From an uncultured Eubacteriales bacterium (GTDB lineage Bacteria > Bacillota > Clostridia > Oscillospirales > Acutalibacteraceae): a DNA stretch of 8,310 nucleotides. The stretch's first letter is position 1, and the number at the start of each line of letters is the position of its first letter. The stretch lies in assembly GCA_900319255.1 (NCBI GenBank), contig ONNU01000154.1, positions 1 to 8,310 of the forward strand. Direction: 5' to 3'. Of the stretch, positions 6,233 to 8,310 are shown piece after piece. The position numbers were made by a program, and so were the translations under genes. The notes beneath the pieces were generated by a model, which saw only the letters and a list, made by a program, of their open reading frames with translations, did not search any database and was not told the DNA's origin.

Positions 6233-6242
6233 AGGGAGGTGG
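6233..6242 (+). promoter_or_regulatory. Ribosome binding site supporting a TTG start
   Basis: AGGGAGGTGG lies 7 nt before TTG at 6250-6252 and is the only strong Shine-Dalgarno sequence upstream of the cardiolipin synthase frame. The next candidate start, ATG at 6268, has no such site at a proper distance. Confidence 0.75.
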
Positions 6243-6249
6243 CTGAACC

Positions 6250-7905
6250 TTGGTAAAAACTGAAAGAATGCGCATGATAAGCGAAAAATATAAGGAACGA
6301 AGGGGCGTAAGACGCGGCGAAAGACGTGAAAGGCGTGAAAGAGTCGTAAGGCTTGCGTCAAAATGGAAAAGCAGCTTTTTTACGTTCTTTTTCAGCCGTT
6401 TCGGTCTGATGCTGACGATGATAGCCCTGCAGCTTCTGGCGATGGCGACATTATGGTCGTTTTTTTCCGAGATCCTTGACGAGTATCTTATCATGTTCCA
6501 GACGATATTTGAGATCGCTGTTATCATCACATTGATAAACCGTCCCATGGAATCCTCAGCGAAGCTTTCCTGGACATTGCTGATAACAGCCATACCCCTT
6601 GCAGGAATGCTGTTTTATGTCTGGACGACTATTGAAATGGGTCACGGCACGGTCAGAAAAAGGCTCACAAGAGTAACCCGTGACAGCTCAGGCTATATCA
6701 GCAGCACTGAAGCTGCGGTAAAAAAGCTTGAAAGCATAGACGCTGAATCTGCGGCGCTTTCAAGATATCTGACGACCTACAATACAACAGCGGTCTATGA
6801 GAATGCAAGGATAAAGTATTTCCCGCTGGGACAGGATAAATTCCTTGTGATGCTTGACGAGCTTGAAAAGGCGAAAAACTTCATTTTCCTGGAATATTTC
6901 ATTATTGAGGAAGGCTATATGTGGGGCAGAGTTCTTGAGATACTGACAAGAAAGGCTCAGGAGGGCGTTGATGTAAGGGTAATGTATGACGGTACCTGCG
7001 AGCTTGCGAAGCTTCCCCATGACTATGCAAGAAGGCTGTCGAAGGTCGGCATAAAATGCAAGATCTGGGAAAGGATCAAGCCGGTGGTCACATCATCATA
7101 TAACTACCGGGATCACCGCAAGATACTGGTAATAGACGGCAGGACGGCATTCTGCGGCGGCGTCAATTTAGCTGATGAATATATCAATAAGGTAGAAAAG
7201 TTCGGACACTGGAAGGACACAGCCATAATGATAGAGGGCGCAGCTGTTGAAAGCTATACGCTGATGTTCCTGCAGATGTGGAATGTTCATACATCGCCGA
7301 AGAAGCTTGAGGATTTCTCGGCATATTTAGGAAAGTACGACAGAAGCATCGAAGCGGAGGGCTGTATCATTCCCTACGGCGAATCCCCGCTGAATAATCA
7401 TAAGATAGCCGAGCGTGTCTACACAGACATCCTGAACAGCGCAAAGAAGTATGTATATATCATGTCCCCGTATCTGATACTTGACAGCGAGCTGACCAGC
7501 GCGCTGAGATTTGCAGCCGAAAGGGGAGTAGACGTGAGGCTGATACTTCCGGGGATACCGGATAAAAAGGCTGTATGGATACTTGCAAAGAGCCAGTACA
7601 AATATCTGACACAGGCAGGAGTAAAGATATACGAATATGTACCCGGCTTTGTTCATTCAAAGATATTCCTCAGCGATGATATCAAAGCCGTTGTAGGAAC
7701 CATCAACCTTGATTACAGAAGTCTGTATCATCATTTTGAATGCGCCACCTATATGGCGGGAACCCCCTGCATAAAGGATATAAAGAAGGATTTTGATTAC
7801 ACCTTCCAGAGCTGCGAGCTTGTTACGCTTGACACGATCAAGCATGAAAGCCTGTTCAACAAGCTTTTCGGAGCAGTGATGAAAATTGTTGCTCCGCTGC
7901 TGTGA
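6250..7905 (+). CDS. cls: Cardiolipin synthase (phospholipase D family, two HKD motifs)
   Basis: This 551-residue membrane enzyme is predicted to condense two phosphatidylglycerol molecules into cardiolipin and glycerol at the cytoplasmic membrane. The N-terminus (residues 13-34) is a highly charged stretch with 12 Arg/Lys in 22 residues. Hydrophobic segments follow at about 53-72, 80-96 and 108-126; the last matches the PLDc_N membrane domain usual in this family. Two catalytic HxKxxxxD motifs are intact: HRKILVID (H289, K291, D296) followed by GRTAFCGGVNLADEY, and HSKIFLSD (H469, K471, D476) followed by VVGTINLDYRS. The C-terminal NKLFGAVMKIVAPLL resembles that of other bacterial Cls proteins. 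It is longer than typical Cls (about 480-510 residues) because of the basic extension. The start is TTG behind AGGGAGGTGG. A terminator upstream suggests its own transcription, but no convincing promoter was found in 6107-6232. Other phospholipid-transferring PLD enzymes are possible but less likely. Confidence 0.93.
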   Translation: MVKTERMRMISEKYKERRGVRRGERRERRERVVRLASKWKSSFFTFFFSRFGLMLTMIALQLLAMATLWSFFSEILDEYLIMFQTIFEIAVIITLINRPMESSAKLSWTLLITAIPLAGMLFYVWTTIEMGHGTVRKRLTRVTRDSSGYISSTEAAVKKLESIDAESAALSRYLTTYNTTAVYENARIKYFPLGQDKFLVMLDELEKAKNFIFLEYFIIEEGYMWGRVLEILTRKAQEGVDVRVMYDGTCELAKLPHDYARRLSKVGIKCKIWERIKPVVTSSYNYRDHRKILVIDGRTAFCGGVNLADEYINKVEKFGHWKDTAIMIEGAAVESYTLMFLQMWNVHTSPKKLEDFSAYLGKYDRSIEAEGCIIPYGESPLNNHKIAERVYTDILNSAKKYVYIMSPYLILDSELTSALRFAAERGVDVRLILPGIPDKKAVWILAKSQYKYLTQAGVKIYEYVPGFVHSKIFLSDDIKAVVGTINLDYRSLYHHFECATYMAGTPCIKDIKKDFDYTFQSCELVTLDTIKHESLFNKLFGAVMKIVAPLL

Positions 7906-7954
7906 CATTATGAGGCAGGGGAGAGGCTTTGATCTGAGATGAAGGGGATTCGCT

Positions 7955-8068
7955 GTTCCACTTTATCGCCTTGAGTGATACTTCATTATTATTTCTACTT
8001 TGGTGAGGCAAAAGGGGAGAACCTTAAGAGGGGGGCGTCAGCCACCCTCTTGTGGTTCTCCTCTTTTG
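7955..8068 (+). repeat. Hairpin-containing dispersed repeat, copy 1
   Basis: This copy shares with copy 2 the core ATACTTCAT (7978-7986) and ACTTTGGTGA, spaced identically before the hairpin. The hairpin pairs CAAAAGGGGAGAACC (8009-8023) with GGTTCTCCTCTTTTG (8054-8068), one G-U wobble included. It then pairs AAGAGGG (8026-8032) with CCCTCTT (8045-8051), and GGC with GCC around a 4-nt loop. It lies about 100 nt after cls and could act as its terminator, although the tail after the stem is not a T-run. Confidence 0.75.
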
Positions 8069-8072
8069 TCCG

Positions 8073-8089
8073 CAGCGGCTTTGCCGCTG
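8073..8089. other. Small perfect hairpin
   Basis: CAGCGGC (8073-8079) and GCCGCTG (8083-8089) form a 7-bp stem around TTT. It directly follows repeat copy 1 and has no counterpart after copy 2, so it is not part of the shared unit. Confidence 0.5.
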
Positions 8090-8150
8090 TACTGGAAGAA
8101 GTTGGCAAACAATAGAAGTCAGGAAGTAAAGAATAATTCCCGAATCCGGT

Positions 8151-8256
8151 GTTCAGATTTAATGCCCTGAACCATACTTCATCGGTATTTCAACTTTGGT
8201 GAATCAAAAGGTGGAAACCACAAGGGGGTTCCCCCCCTTGAGTTTTCCCCCTTTTG
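8151..8256 (+). repeat. Hairpin-containing dispersed repeat, copy 2
   Basis: This is a direct repeat 196 bp downstream of copy 1, with matching landmarks: GTTC at 8151, ATACTTCAT at 8174-8182, ACTTTGGTGA at 8193-8202 and CAAAAGG at 8205. Its hairpin pairs 8205-8219 with 8242-8256 (two mismatches) and CAAGGGGG (8221-8228) with CCCCCTTG (8233-8240), loop TTCC. The inner stem differs in sequence from copy 1 but still pairs, so the fold is kept. Confidence 0.75.
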
Positions 8257-8310
8257 CAATCCCCTTTCCTTAACCCCCGTGGCAAGCCAGACTTTAATGA
8301 CTAAGAGTTG

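Larger units (their letters stand above)
7906..8310. other. Gene-free region with two hairpin repeats
   Basis: No ORF with a start site or recognisable family is present on either strand. The content is two direct copies of a hairpin-containing repeat (7955-8068 and 8151-8256), a small perfect hairpin at 8073-8089, and unremarkable sequence between and after them up to the window edge. No T-rich terminator immediately follows the cls stop codon at 7905, so the first long hairpin may stop cls transcription. Confidence 0.6.

Overview
The window looks like a piece of a low-to-moderate GC, Gram-positive anaerobe, most likely a Ruminococcus-like member of the Oscillospiraceae. This is inferred from the gene types (a BspA-type leucine-rich repeat/Big2 surface protein, a sodium-pump decarboxylase gamma-beta pair, a clostridial-type cardiolipin synthase), from strong AGGAGG-type ribosome binding sites and from sigma-A-like promoters. 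No rRNA, tRNA, transposase or phage gene is visible that would fix the taxonomy.

Layout. (1) Positions 1-637 hold no convincing gene. They carry a copy of a dispersed intergenic repeat (copy A) that is interrupted by about 350 bp of unrelated sequence, then the rho-independent terminator of the next gene. (2) Positions 638-3508, minus strand, encode a 956-residue secreted protein: signal peptide, BspA-type leucine-rich repeats, then five tandem Big2-like Ig domains. It has its own promoter (3589-3617) and terminator (592-623). (3) Positions 3716-4042 are a second, cleaner copy (copy B) of the repeat. It is a MITE-like, roughly 327-bp element with perfect 27-bp inner inverted repeats, a 7-nt-phased GGAA array and a terminator-like hairpin whose loop is conserved between the copies while its stem changes in a compensated way. 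(4) Positions 4232-6106 form a compact transcription unit: a near-consensus sigma-A promoter preceded by a 14-bp perfect palindrome, oadG, oadB and a strong terminator. (5) Positions 6250-7905 encode a cardiolipin synthase with two HKD motifs, starting at TTG behind a strong ribosome binding site. (6) Positions 7906-8310 are non-coding and hold two direct copies of another dispersed repeat, each built around a long hairpin.

How the parts work together. The oadG-oadB products would form the membrane part of a Na+-translocating decarboxylase, turning decarboxylation energy into a sodium gradient. The carboxyltransferase (alpha) subunit and the biotin carrier are not in this window. Cardiolipin synthase acts on the membrane but is separated from oadGB by a terminator, so a functional link is not implied. 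The LRR/Big2 protein is a stand-alone secreted gene flanked by direct copies of the MITE-like repeat. The genes are ordinary families; the most distinctive content is in the intergenic repeats.
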